Positions 11,349 through 19,647 of a DNA stretch of 64,000 nucleotides are shown piece after piece. The notes beneath the pieces are model-generated. The model ran no database searches. It saw only the letters and a program-made list of their open reading frames with translations, and was not told the origin of the DNA. Made by a program: the position numbers and the translations under genes. How positions within the stretch are numbered: position 1 is the stretch's first letter; the number at the start of each line of letters is the position of its first letter. This DNA is from JACMLD01 sp044227095 (GTDB lineage Bacteria > Bacteroidota > Bacteroidia > Chitinophagales > Chitinophagaceae), in NCBI GenBank assembly GCA_044227095.1, contig JBGAFV010000001.1, positions 1-64,000 of the forward strand, read 5' to 3'.

Positions 11349-12116
11349 ATGCCACAGCGCTACTTTATTGAACTGATGTACAAAGGCACTGCTTATAGCG
11401 GCTTCCAGGTGCAAAAGAATGTACCCAGTACAGTACAGGAAGAAATGGAAAAAGCATTCACTGTTTTACAAAAGCAATCAGTAGTAATGACGGGCTCCTC
11501 ACGCACAGATGCAGGCGTGCATGCTTTGCAAAATTTTTTTCATTTTGATTTTGATGGCACTATTCACGAACATTTCAGGTATAAACTAAATGCTATACTG
11601 CCAAAAGATATTGTTGTAAAAAATTTATATGCAGTTGAACCAACAGCGCATTGCCGGTTTGATGCAGTTGCACGCAGTTACAGGTATTATATTTATCGAA
11701 ATAAAAATCCTTTTTTGGCAGACCGTGCTTATTATTTTCCTTATGTGCTTGATGTAGAAAAAATGCAGGAGGCTGCTGCTGTTCTTAAGCTCTATACCAA
11801 CTTTACTTCTTTCAGCAAACGAAATACACAGGTAAAAACATTTGAATGCAGTATTATAGAAAGCGAATGGGAAGCAGGCAATGAAACACTGCAATACCAT
11901 GTAAAAGCTAATCGCTTTTTGCGTGGCATGGTGAGGGGGCTTACCGGTACTATGCTGCAAGTTGGAAGAGGAAAAATAAATATTGATGAGTTTAAGCAGA
12001 TTATAGAAGCAAAAGATTGCAGCAAAGCAGATTTTGCTGTGCCTGGCCATGGTTTATTTTTAGAGAGGGTTATCTATCCTGAAGATTATTTTCCTGCGCC
12101 TTTGGCGCTGCGCTAG
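11349..12116 (+). CDS. truA: tRNA pseudouridine(38-40) synthase TruA
   Basis: A 255-residue enzyme that makes pseudouridine at positions 38-40 of tRNA anticodon stems. The catalytic aspartate is Asp54 in the conserved SSRTDAGVHA motif (50-59). The N-terminal YFIELMYKGTAYSGFQVQ strand is typical, as are YRYYIYRNKNP near 110 and the FLRGMVRGLTGTMLQVG block near 190-210. Length is normal for the family. It follows the DUF4476 gene with a 15-bp gap. Confidence 0.96.
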   Translation: MPQRYFIELMYKGTAYSGFQVQKNVPSTVQEEMEKAFTVLQKQSVVMTGSSRTDAGVHALQNFFHFDFDGTIHEHFRYKLNAILPKDIVVKNLYAVEPTAHCRFDAVARSYRYYIYRNKNPFLADRAYYFPYVLDVEKMQEAAAVLKLYTNFTSFSKRNTQVKTFECSIIESEWEAGNETLQYHVKANRFLRGMVRGLTGTMLQVGRGKINIDEFKQIIEAKDCSKADFAVPGHGLFLERVIYPEDYFPAPLALR

Positions 12117-12495
12117 AAATGGAACGCAGATTTTGATGATTGTTATGAGATCTGATGTGATTCACAAAATTAGCCTAGCCACGGAGACACTAAGGACACT
12201 GAGATGCACAGGGAAAAATCAATTTTACTTTGCGACTTTACGAGAAATGATAGCCGCAGATGCGCAGATTTAATTTTACCACATAGCATCATAGAAACAT
12301 AGTTTCACATAGATGTTCTCTTTCGCTGCTTCTTTGTGTCCGCTGCGTGAAACTTAAAATTAGCCTAACCACAGAGACACTAAGAACACTGAGATGTACA
12401 GCGTAAAAAATTTCTTTGCGTTTACTTTGCGCCTTTGCGTGAAATGATAGCCGCAGATGCGTAGCGTAAAAGGAGTTTTCTCTTGCGAGAAATAT
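12117..12495. repeat. Non-coding interval with a duplicated repeat block
   Basis: No gene is visible. A block of about 100 bp occurs twice in direct orientation, near 12170-12262 and 12359-12460. Each copy runs from TAGCCTARCCACRGAGACAC through ACACTGAGATG to AATGATAGCCGCAGATGCG. The CACGGAGACAC and GCCGCAGAT motifs recur elsewhere in the window (29.6, 41.7, 54.2 and 56.1 kb). Confidence 0.7.
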
Positions 12496-12580
12496 AGAAC
12501 ATAGATTTTTATGATATTAATGATTGCATGGATAGTACTTATATCATAACTATCCGCTTAATCATAAAAATCAGCGTTCT
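12496..12580. repeat. Nested inverted repeat abutting pgk
   Basis: The outer arms GAACATAGATTTTTATGAT and ATCATAAAAATCAGCGTTC are complementary, and an inner pair GGATAGT / ACTATCC lies within. The element touches the pgk stop codon and could fold as a terminator for pgk. A related GAACGC...CATAAAAATC element lies at 32150-32315. Confidence 0.65.
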
Positions 12581-13799
12581 ATTCTTTATTTTTCACAGCT
12601 GCTATACCTGGCAATTCTTTTCCTTCAAAATATTCCAGCAATGCGCCGCCGCCGGTAGATACATAACTCACTTTATCTGTATAACCAAACTGGTTTACTG
12701 CAGCTACAGAATCTCCGCCGCCTACTAATGAAAATGCACCAGCTTGTGTGGCTTCTGCTACTGCAGTGGCAATGGCTTTTGTTCCATGTTGAAACTTGGC
12801 CATTTCAAAAACGCCCATTGGCCCATTCCATAAAATGGTTTTTGATTTTTTGATAACATTAGCAAACTGATCGCATGCAGAAGGACCGATATCAAGTCCC
12901 AACCAACCATCTGGTATATTGTTGCTGGGTGCGGCGGATGTATTTGCATTTGCATCAAACTTATCTGCAATGATAGAATCTGATGGCAGGTGAATGCACA
13001 CACCTTTATCGTTTGCTTTCTTTAAAAGATCCAATGCGGTTTGCAGACGATCCTCTTCGCAAAGTGAATTGCCAATTTTACCACCATTGGCTTTCATAAA
13101 AGTATACGCCATGCCGCCACCAATAATAATGTCGGTAGCTTTTTCCAGCAGGTTTTCTATGATGAGAATTTTATCAGAAACTTTTGCACCACCAATAATA
13201 GCAGTGAAAGGCTTTTTGGTATCGTGCAATATCTTTTCTGCACTGCTTACTTCTGCTTCCATTAGCAAACCAAACATTCTTTTTTCTGCAGGAAAGAACT
13301 GCGCTATAACTGCAGTAGATGCGTGGGCACGGTGTGCAGTACCAAATGCATCGTTTACATATACATCGCCCATCTTGCTTAGTTTTTCTGCAAACTTTAC
13401 ATCACCTTTTTCTTCTTCTTTATAAAAACGCAGGTTTTCTAATAACAATACTTCTCCGGGCCTTAGCATGTTTGCGGTTAGGTATGCCTGTTCGCCAATA
13501 CAATCGTTGGCAAATAGAACTGTACCACCAACCCCTGAAGGGGAGCTGAGTAATTCTGACAAATGTTTTACCAGGTGTTTGAGCGAAGACTTTTCTTCCG
13601 GGCCATCTTTTGGCCTGCCGAGGTGACTCATTAGTATAACTGAACCACCATCGCCCAGGATTTTTTTAATAGTAGGTATGGTTGCCTTCATGCGGGTATC
13701 ATCTGTAATGGCAGATGTTTGTTTATCGAGCGGAACATTAAAGTCTACTCTTACCAATGCTTTCTGGCCTGCAAAATTATAGCTGGAGAATTTGCTCAT
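12579..13799 (-). CDS. pgk: Phosphoglycerate kinase
   Basis: A 406-residue glycolytic enzyme that transfers phosphate from 1,3-bisphosphoglycerate to ADP. RVDFNVPLD lies near the N-terminus. GGAKVSDKI, the GWLGLDIGP substrate and hinge segment, and C-terminal GGGDSVAAV (nucleotide site) are all present. I chose the Met of MSKFSSYNF at 13799. The open frame extends 22 codons further, but that part encodes KSPLRGRVG from a CCCCTAAGGGG palindrome and is not conserved. A second such palindrome lies inside the gene (13531-13550) and adds SSPSGVGG between two conserved segments. It follows gap on the same strand behind a hairpin. Confidence 0.96.
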   Translation of the reverse strand: MSKFSSYNFAGQKALVRVDFNVPLDKQTSAITDDTRMKATIPTIKKILGDGGSVILMSHLGRPKDGPEEKSSLKHLVKHLSELLSSPSGVGGTVLFANDCIGEQAYLTANMLRPGEVLLLENLRFYKEEEKGDVKFAEKLSKMGDVYVNDAFGTAHRAHASTAVIAQFFPAEKRMFGLLMEAEVSSAEKILHDTKKPFTAIIGGAKVSDKILIIENLLEKATDIIIGGGMAYTFMKANGGKIGNSLCEEDRLQTALDLLKKANDKGVCIHLPSDSIIADKFDANANTSAAPSNNIPDGWLGLDIGPSACDQFANVIKKSKTILWNGPMGVFEMAKFQHGTKAIATAVAEATQAGAFSLVGGGDSVAAVNQFGYTDKVSYVSTGGGALLEYFEGKELPGIAAVKNKE

Positions 13800-13845
13800 A
13801 CCCACTCTGCCCCTAAGGGGACTTTTGTTTTTAGTTATTAAATAA

Positions 13846-13875
13846 CAAAGCCTCCTGTTTTTCAAGGAAGCTTTG
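13846..13875 (-). terminator. Hairpin between gap and pgk
   Basis: On the minus strand CAAAGCTTCCTTG and CAGGAGGCTTTG pair across an A-rich loop and are followed by TTATTT. It would partly separate gap and pgk transcription. Confidence 0.6.
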
Positions 13876-13962
13876 TATTATTAGGCGTTGAATAAAGAAC
13901 TAATAGTACAAGTGAGTGACACAACGATGTTGATTAACGGCCCGCTGTTCTCTTCACAAAAA

Positions 13963-14976
13963 TTACTTGCTGATTAGTTTAGCGAAATGATGTACTGTGC
14001 GTACCAACTGGCTTACATAGCTCATTTCGTTATCGTACCAGCTAACAGTTTTTACCAGTTGGCTTTCGCCAACGGAAAGTACTTTTGTTTGTGTTGCATC
14101 GAACAAAGAACCAAAGTGTGTGCCGATGATATCTGAGCTTACAATTTCATCTTCTGTATAGCCAAAGCTTTCGTTTGAAGCGGCTTTCATGGCAGCATTA
14201 ATTTCTTCTGCTGTAACTTTTTTACCTAAGATGGCTGTAAGTTCTGTAAGTGAACCTGTGATTGTTGGTACCCTTTGTGCGCTACCATCAAGTTTGCCTT
14301 TTAATTCTGGCAATACCAACCCGATTGCTTTTGCAGCGCCGGTAGAATTAGGAACGATGTTGGCAGCAGCAGCACGTGCACGGCGAAGATCTCCTTTTGC
14401 ATGAGGCGCATCCAATGTATTCTGGTCGTTGGTATATGCGTGGATGGTTGTCATGATACCAGTAGTAATACCAAATTTATCGTTCAGCACTTTTGCCATA
14501 GGTGCAAGACAGTTGGTAGTGCAAGATGCGCAGGAAATAATTGTTTCACTGCCATCAAGTATAGAATGGTTTACGTTGAACACAACTGTTTTAAGGTCTC
14601 CTGTTGCGGGAGCAGAGATAACTACTCTTTTTGCACCAGCTTTAAGGTGGGCAGCTGCTTTGTCTTTATCTGTAAAGAAACCAGTGCTTTCTATAACCAC
14701 GTCTACTTCGTGAGTGCCCCAGGGAATTTGTGCCGGGTCTTTTTGTGCATATATTTTTACGGTATCGCCGTTTACAACAATTGAATCTTCGGTTGATTTT
14801 ACATCGGCATCGAAGCGGCCCTGGGCGCTATCGTATTTTAAAAGATGGGCAAGTACTTTAGGACTTGTCAGGTCGTTAATGGCAACTACGTCTATACCTT
14901 CCATTTTATATATCTGGCGATATACCAACCGGCCTATACGTCCGAAACCATTAATGGCGACTTTAACAGTACTCAT
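13963..14976 (-). CDS. gap: Glyceraldehyde-3-phosphate dehydrogenase
   Basis: A 337-residue enzyme that oxidises and phosphorylates glyceraldehyde 3-phosphate using NAD. The Rossmann motif INGFGRIGR is at residues 8-16. The catalytic Cys152 is in SCTTNCLAP (151-159), and NGTGAAKAIG-like NSTGAAKAIGLV and the C-terminal SWYDNEMSYVSQLVR segment are typical. Length is normal. It is followed on the same strand by pgk, which acts at the next glycolytic step. Confidence 0.97.
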   Translation of the reverse strand: MSTVKVAINGFGRIGRLVYRQIYKMEGIDVVAINDLTSPKVLAHLLKYDSAQGRFDADVKSTEDSIVVNGDTVKIYAQKDPAQIPWGTHEVDVVIESTGFFTDKDKAAAHLKAGAKRVVISAPATGDLKTVVFNVNHSILDGSETIISCASCTTNCLAPMAKVLNDKFGITTGIMTTIHAYTNDQNTLDAPHAKGDLRRARAAAANIVPNSTGAAKAIGLVLPELKGKLDGSAQRVPTITGSLTELTAILGKKVTAEEINAAMKAASNESFGYTEDEIVSSDIIGTHFGSLFDATQTKVLSVGESQLVKTVSWYDNEMSYVSQLVRTVHHFAKLISK

Positions 14977-15170
14977 TGTTCAATTAGATTTAATTAGTTA
15001 AAAATTTTTGAGGTGACGAAGGTACAATATTGAACTATATTATGTTTTACATTTTCTGGCGCAAAAATGATCTCCAAAACAAGTGTTAGTATGTGTTTTT
15101 GGGAGTCTTTAGCGGCTTAGAAAGTGCTATGGTGGCGGGCTTGCAATAAAATTTATTTATCTCAAAAAAG
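14977..15170. other. Intergenic region between gap and tRNA-Glu
   Basis: AT-rich leader of gap with no gene. On the minus strand TACCTTCG near 15017-15024 is a one-mismatch -7 box that could drive gap. Confidence 0.4.
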
Positions 15171-15204
15171 TTTTGGAGAGATTTATGGCTACGGTTATCT
15201 TTGC
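15171..15204 (+). promoter_or_regulatory. Promoter of tRNA-Glu
   Basis: TTTTG (15171-15175), a 20-bp spacer and TATCTTTGC (15196-15204), ending 17 bp before the mature tRNA. It matches the Bacteroidota -33/-7 consensus. Confidence 0.8.
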
Positions 15205-15221
15205 CGTCCGAAAAAACGGAT

Positions 15222-15293
15222 GGCCCGTTCGTCTAACGGTTAGGACATCAGATTTTCATTCTGGTAATAGGGGTTCGATTCCCCTACGGGCTA
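15222..15293 (+). tRNA. tRNA-Glu (TTC)
   Basis: A 72-nt cloverleaf with acceptor GGCCCGT / ACGGGCT, anticodon loop TTTTCAT (anticodon TTC), T-arm AGGGG-TTCGATT-CCCCT and discriminator A at 15293. CCA is not encoded. It is a single-gene transcript with its own promoter and terminator. Confidence 0.97.
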
Positions 15294-15295
15294 CA

Positions 15296-15337
15296 AACCG
15301 GAACTTTTGAAGATAATTTCAGAAGTTCCGGTTTTTT
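15296..15337 (+). terminator. Terminator after tRNA-Glu
   Basis: AACCGGAACTT pairs with AAGTTCCGGTT and is followed by TTTTTATTTT. Confidence 0.88.
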
Positions 15338-15356
15338 ATTTTATAACATCATGGAG

Positions 15357-15408
15357 CCAGCAGCGGGCTGTAAGAGCTACAAGCCGTTAGCTACCAGCTG
15401 CTAGCCAT
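15357..15408. repeat. AGCT-core degenerate repeat
   Basis: GTAAGAGCTACAAG, CGTTAGCTACCAGC and TGCTAGCC units lie between tRNA-Glu and the kinase gene. Same family as at 2097-2173. Confidence 0.65.
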
Positions 15409-15492
15409 ATGTGGTCAATAATAAAAGAAACTATCGTTTTACTGCAGGTCGCTGAGATTCCTCCTTCGTCGGAATGACAAAACGGGTCTACT

Positions 15493-18219
15493 TTATAATT
15501 TTGCGGGCAATGTAATTGTAAATGCTGAACCCTCTCCCTCCTTGCTCTCCACTTTCATCTCACCGCCATGTGCTTTCACTATATCGTAGCTTAAGCTCAA
15601 TCCCAAACCCGTTCCTTCACCCGTTGGCTTTGTAGTAAAGAATGGCTGAAATATTTTATCAATAATGTTTTGAGGAATGCCGCCCCCATTGTCGGATACT
15701 TTTATTGAAACAGCCTTACCCCCTAAAGGAGTATTAATTAATTGGGTTGATACAGTAACGGTTGGTTTATAATCCTTATGCTGTTCCTTGCTTCCCTCTT
15801 TAGAGGACTTGGGCGTTACTGCATAAAATGCATTGTTGTAAAGATTAAGTAGCACTCTTCCAATGTCCTGCGAAATGATATTGATGTTGCCAATGCTTGT
15901 GTCAAAATCTGTTTGCATTGTGGCATTGAACGATTTGTCTTTTGCCCTAAGACCGTGATAAGACAAGCGTAAATATTCATCACACAATGCGTTGATGTCT
16001 GTTGACTCCATTATACCGCTGCTAACTCTTGAATGTTGCAGCATGCCTTTTACTATGGCATCGGCACGTTTGCCATGCTGATTTATTTTCTCTGAATTTT
16101 CACGTATACTTTGAAATAGCTCTTCTTCTAACTGTTGATTTCGTGCAACGGAATCCTTTTGCCGTTCTCCCTTAAGTTCTTCTATCAATTCGGCGTTTAT
16201 TTCAGAAAAATTATTTACAAAATTCAATGGGTTTTGAATTTCATGTGCTATGCCAGCTGTCAGCTCTCCCAATGAGGCCATTTTTGCAGATTGAATAAGT
16301 TGGGATTGCGTTGTCTTCAATGAATCTACTGTTTTGTTCAATTTCTTGTACGAGTCGGCGTTTTCCAGCGCAATGGCGGCATAGATGGCAATTGTACGCA
16401 GCATAAATAAATGATACGCTGTAAATGCATTTTTATTGAAGCTTTGAACAGTAATAACACCCAGCCTTCTGTCTTTTACGTTTAATGGAAGATAAATAAG
16501 AGACAATGGCTGATCGCCATGCAAAGGAGTGGGAACTTTTTGCAAATAATTTTTATACTCCAGTTGCAAATCGCCAATTACAATTTCTTTGTTTTCAACA
16601 AAACACAATACAGCAAACCTGTTACCTTCTTCAATTGAGTTTGAATAGGCAGGTAATGCTACTCCGTTTTCATAAGTAGCAGGAAATTCAATTTGTTTTG
16701 TTTCATTATGATAGATGCCAATACCAAAAACAGCAGCATCCATTAATGCATTTACATTATCATATACAGTTCCAATAATAGTTTCTGATGAAAGTGAAGA
16801 AGTAATTTTGCGGCCAATTTCTCCCAGCAACGCAACGTTATTGTATGATTGTTCAAGGTTGTCTTTTTGCAAAGCCAGTTCTGCCGCTTTTGTATCAATC
16901 TCTTCTTTTTGCTGGTGCAGCAATACATTGGCAGCTTGTTTCTGTTTATTATTTTTGAATAAAACTACTGCAAAAACTATTAGTGATAGTACGCCACCCA
17001 GCGATGCAAACAGAAAGATTCTTTCGCGTTGGTTTTCTGCAAGCTGCAATTGCTTGTCTTTGGTAAGCAGCGCAATTTCTGCCTGCTTTTTATCCAATTC
17101 AAAACCTGCCTGCAGCATGGCTGTTTTTCTAACAATTTCAACACCGGTTAGTGAATCTTTGTATGCTGAGGATAATGCTAGGTATTTATAGGCAGTATCC
17201 CATTTATTTAACTTTGCTGCAGATTCGGCAATTAAAAAAGTAATTTCCTTTAAATAAAGCCGCCAGCCTAATTGCTGCGATAAATGATAAGCATGCGTGG
17301 CGTAATAAAAACCACTGTCTGCATTACCGGAATGTGTAAATGTTTTTCCCAGTGCCCATTCATCAAAAGGTACCAATGTAGCAATTTTGGCAGCTTTAGC
17401 GTATTCATAGGTGGGCTTAAGATGCGCAAAAGCGTTTTTGTAATCTTTCATTCTTTCATATACATCGCCAATATTACTGTGATCAATACTTATAGCGAGT
17501 GAATCTTTTAAAGTTTCGTCTAATGCCAGGCCTTTTGCATATGCCTCAAGTGATTCAGGATAATTGCCTTTTGTTTTGTAGGTTTTACCAATTGCATTGT
17601 ACGAGGTTGATATACCTAGTATGTAATTAATACTTTCGGCCTTTTTCAGTGCTTCATTTTGATAGGGAATCGCTTTCTCAAAATCACCAATGATATTGTA
17701 TAAATATCCGATGTTAGAGTTGATTGCTATTTGCTCCTTCACATCTTCTAATTGCTGGGCCAACTTTAAACTCTTTAAAAATTCATCCAGAGAGATTGAG
17801 TAATCTCCTTCGTCCATATGCAAGGTTGCATTTTCTTTATATAAGAAAATAAGGGCCGGCTTGTCCCCTACTTTTTCAAGAATTTGCCTGGCACTGTCCA
17901 TTGTTTTTGTTGCCTGGGTAAGATTCAGTTCAAAATGATAGATACGTGCCCTGATAATAAGTGCAACACCTTTTCCCTTTTCATATTTTAAACGATTGGA
18001 AAGCTCAAACGAAACATTTACCAACGAATCTGCCAATTTTGGTTTTGTCCTGTTGTATTCCTTAGCGAGGGCGTTAATGAGATCTACCCTAACTGTATCT
18101 TCTTGCGTATGTAATTGTAGTTGCTTTTGTAAACTGTCGGTAACGGGCGTTTGCGCCATTGTACGACTAAGGATAAAAATGAAGAATGAAAACAACAGTG
18201 TTGTTTTGAAATTATGCAT
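15493..18219 (-). CDS. TPR-GAF hybrid sensor histidine kinase
   Basis: A 908-residue membrane kinase. It has a signal peptide (about 1-22), periplasmic TPR repeats (about 60-360) and one transmembrane helix (about 401-421). A coiled-coil (425-470), a GAF domain (about 470-620) and the HisKA/HATPase module follow. The phosphorylated His659 is in GIAHEIQNPLNF. N-box VLLNLYNNAFYAV and G-boxes SDNGGGIP and GTGLGLSLSYDIV are intact. No response regulator is adjacent. Two CCCTAAAGG-type palindromes are translated inside the ATPase domain (15718-15732 and 15790-15815), adding NTPLGGKA and SSKEGSK. The signal it senses is unknown. Confidence 0.93.
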   Translation of the reverse strand: MHNFKTTLLFSFFIFILSRTMAQTPVTDSLQKQLQLHTQEDTVRVDLINALAKEYNRTKPKLADSLVNVSFELSNRLKYEKGKGVALIIRARIYHFELNLTQATKTMDSARQILEKVGDKPALIFLYKENATLHMDEGDYSISLDEFLKSLKLAQQLEDVKEQIAINSNIGYLYNIIGDFEKAIPYQNEALKKAESINYILGISTSYNAIGKTYKTKGNYPESLEAYAKGLALDETLKDSLAISIDHSNIGDVYERMKDYKNAFAHLKPTYEYAKAAKIATLVPFDEWALGKTFTHSGNADSGFYYATHAYHLSQQLGWRLYLKEITFLIAESAAKLNKWDTAYKYLALSSAYKDSLTGVEIVRKTAMLQAGFELDKKQAEIALLTKDKQLQLAENQRERIFLFASLGGVLSLIVFAVVLFKNNKQKQAANVLLHQQKEEIDTKAAELALQKDNLEQSYNNVALLGEIGRKITSSLSSETIIGTVYDNVNALMDAAVFGIGIYHNETKQIEFPATYENGVALPAYSNSIEEGNRFAVLCFVENKEIVIGDLQLEYKNYLQKVPTPLHGDQPLSLIYLPLNVKDRRLGVITVQSFNKNAFTAYHLFMLRTIAIYAAIALENADSYKKLNKTVDSLKTTQSQLIQSAKMASLGELTAGIAHEIQNPLNFVNNFSEINAELIEELKGERQKDSVARNQQLEEELFQSIRENSEKINQHGKRADAIVKGMLQHSRVSSGIMESTDINALCDEYLRLSYHGLRAKDKSFNATMQTDFDTSIGNINIISQDIGRVLLNLYNNAFYAVTPKSSKEGSKEQHKDYKPTVTVSTQLINTPLGGKAVSIKVSDNGGGIPQNIIDKIFQPFFTTKPTGEGTGLGLSLSYDIVKAHGGEMKVESKEGEGSAFTITLPAKL

Positions 18220-18461
18220 GGTTGGGGGTTATTGTAATGAAGATACAACGCAAATTCACCCATTTCACTTTTAGCAGCGCTTATTAGCATCAAAAGGTAA
18301 GGAAACTACCAGTAAACATAAAATCCGGTTGTCGGGTGGCTCATATACGCATATTCCAAAAGCTGGTGGAATAGAAACCGCAATGCCAAATCTCTTTAGG
18401 TTAGGGGTGTAATGACATTACTATAAAAAAAGAAAATGATTTGCATTTTAAGATGGTGGGT

Positions 18462-18980
18462 TTACCGTCCGTGTTTCATGCGCAATAGCCTTAAGATTTG
18501 GTAAGTGTCGCTGTAAACAGGATAGCCGGAAGGAGTATACCTGGGAACCGGGTTGGGAATCAAATTATAAACAGTGGAGATAAGAGAAATCAAAAATATG
18601 CCTCCCAATACAATACGAAGAAAAGTCTCCTCTTGCAGATGCGAAATTAACAGCCAGGTAATGATAGTTCCACTAATAGAAGCAATAGGGCCGGCCGCAA
18701 CAAACCAAATACGCTGGTTAATAGATAAATAATTGTCTGAACACAGGCAGCAACCCTTGTACCACAACAGTGGATTGTATTTGCAATAAAAATCAAGTCT
18801 GCCAATTGTTACATGAAAGCAATTGTATGAGCTTCCAAAAGATCCAATATAAATGGTCACATCATCTCTTGTCATAAGTAAAGCAGGTATAGCATGTCCT
18901 AATTCATGCAGGGTAACGGTGACAAAAAAAGCCACTCCTAACAAAATTCCCAAACCTATAATAGAGAGTAATCCGAGCAT
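18462..18980 (-). CDS. M50-like integral membrane metallopeptidase
   Basis: A 172-residue membrane protein with about four hydrophobic segments. The first carries HELGHA (zinc motif HExxH at residues 25-29), as in site-2-protease-like M50 enzymes. AAGPIAS near residue 95 and NLIPNP near 140, followed by a Ser-Asp, resemble the second M50 region that supplies the third zinc ligand. It is shorter than S2P/RseP enzymes and lacks a PDZ domain, closer to small M50-type peptidases. It stands alone between a kinase and a small secreted protein. Substrate unknown. Confidence 0.7.
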   Translation of the reverse strand: MLGLLSIIGLGILLGVAFFVTVTLHELGHAIPALLMTRDDVTIYIGSFGSSYNCFHVTIGRLDFYCKYNPLLWYKGCCLCSDNYLSINQRIWFVAAGPIASISGTIITWLLISHLQEETFLRIVLGGIFLISLISTVYNLIPNPVPRYTPSGYPVYSDTYQILRLLRMKHGR

Positions 18981-19167
18981 TAATAATTGTTTTTAAATAA
19001 ACAAGCAAGTTTTATAATTGTGCTTATTTATCTCCTTCGAATTTACGAATTAAAATCAATTGCCCTATAATTTAAATTTGCAACTATTTTTAAATCGAAA
19101 TAGCCGGCACTGTTAAACAGTACCGGCAAACTAATAATGAATATGTCAAACACTCATTACCTAAAAA

Positions 19168-19599
19168 CTACTTCATTCCAAACAACGTAACATCTGCCTG
19201 TCCGTTTAAGAAACCTTTTGTATCGTACCAAAACTGAACAGTTCTAAGTTTTCTTTTACCACCTTTCAAATCTATTATGCGGCTTTCTCCGCCTTTTGGA
19301 ATGTTATAACGAACATCAATATTTTCTGGCAAACCGCCGTCATCAAAAGTTACTACCATGCGTATCATATTCAATGGCGCATCTGTTACTTTAAATTTCA
19401 GCTTCCTGAAAAAATCATACGGCCCAGCTACGGTAATTACATCGTGATCTGCAGTGTGGCGGGCATGCGTTGTACCAAGTAATCGCCAAGTACCAGTAGC
19501 GCCTGCACGTGGATGGCTTACCTGTTGTGCATTTGCTGCTATGGCGCACATTAAAATAACCGTCATCATCAACATCAATTGGCATGTTATCTTTTTCAT
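19168..19599 (-). CDS. Small secreted protein, possibly DUF2541-like
   Basis: A 143-residue protein with a clear signal peptide (about 1-24, ending ANAQ). The mature part is predicted all-beta, with GTWRLLGTTHARHTADHD, then a positively charged strand (FFRKLKFKV) and a C-terminal DLKGGKRKLRTVQFWYD segment. The pattern (W-LG, DHD, DLKGG-R, FWYD) resembles DUF2541 proteins, but I assign that only tentatively. It lies 49 bp after the outer-membrane protein gene on the same strand, so they may share a transcript. Confidence 0.75.
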   Translation of the reverse strand: MKKITCQLMLMMTVILMCAIAANAQQVSHPRAGATGTWRLLGTTHARHTADHDVITVAGPYDFFRKLKFKVTDAPLNMIRMVVTFDDGGLPENIDVRYNIPKGGESRIIDLKGGKRKLRTVQFWYDTKGFLNGQADVTLFGMK

Positions 19600-19647
19600 T
19601 TTTTTTGTTTTGATTGTTTAAAGGAGTTGTTTGAATATAATTATTAT

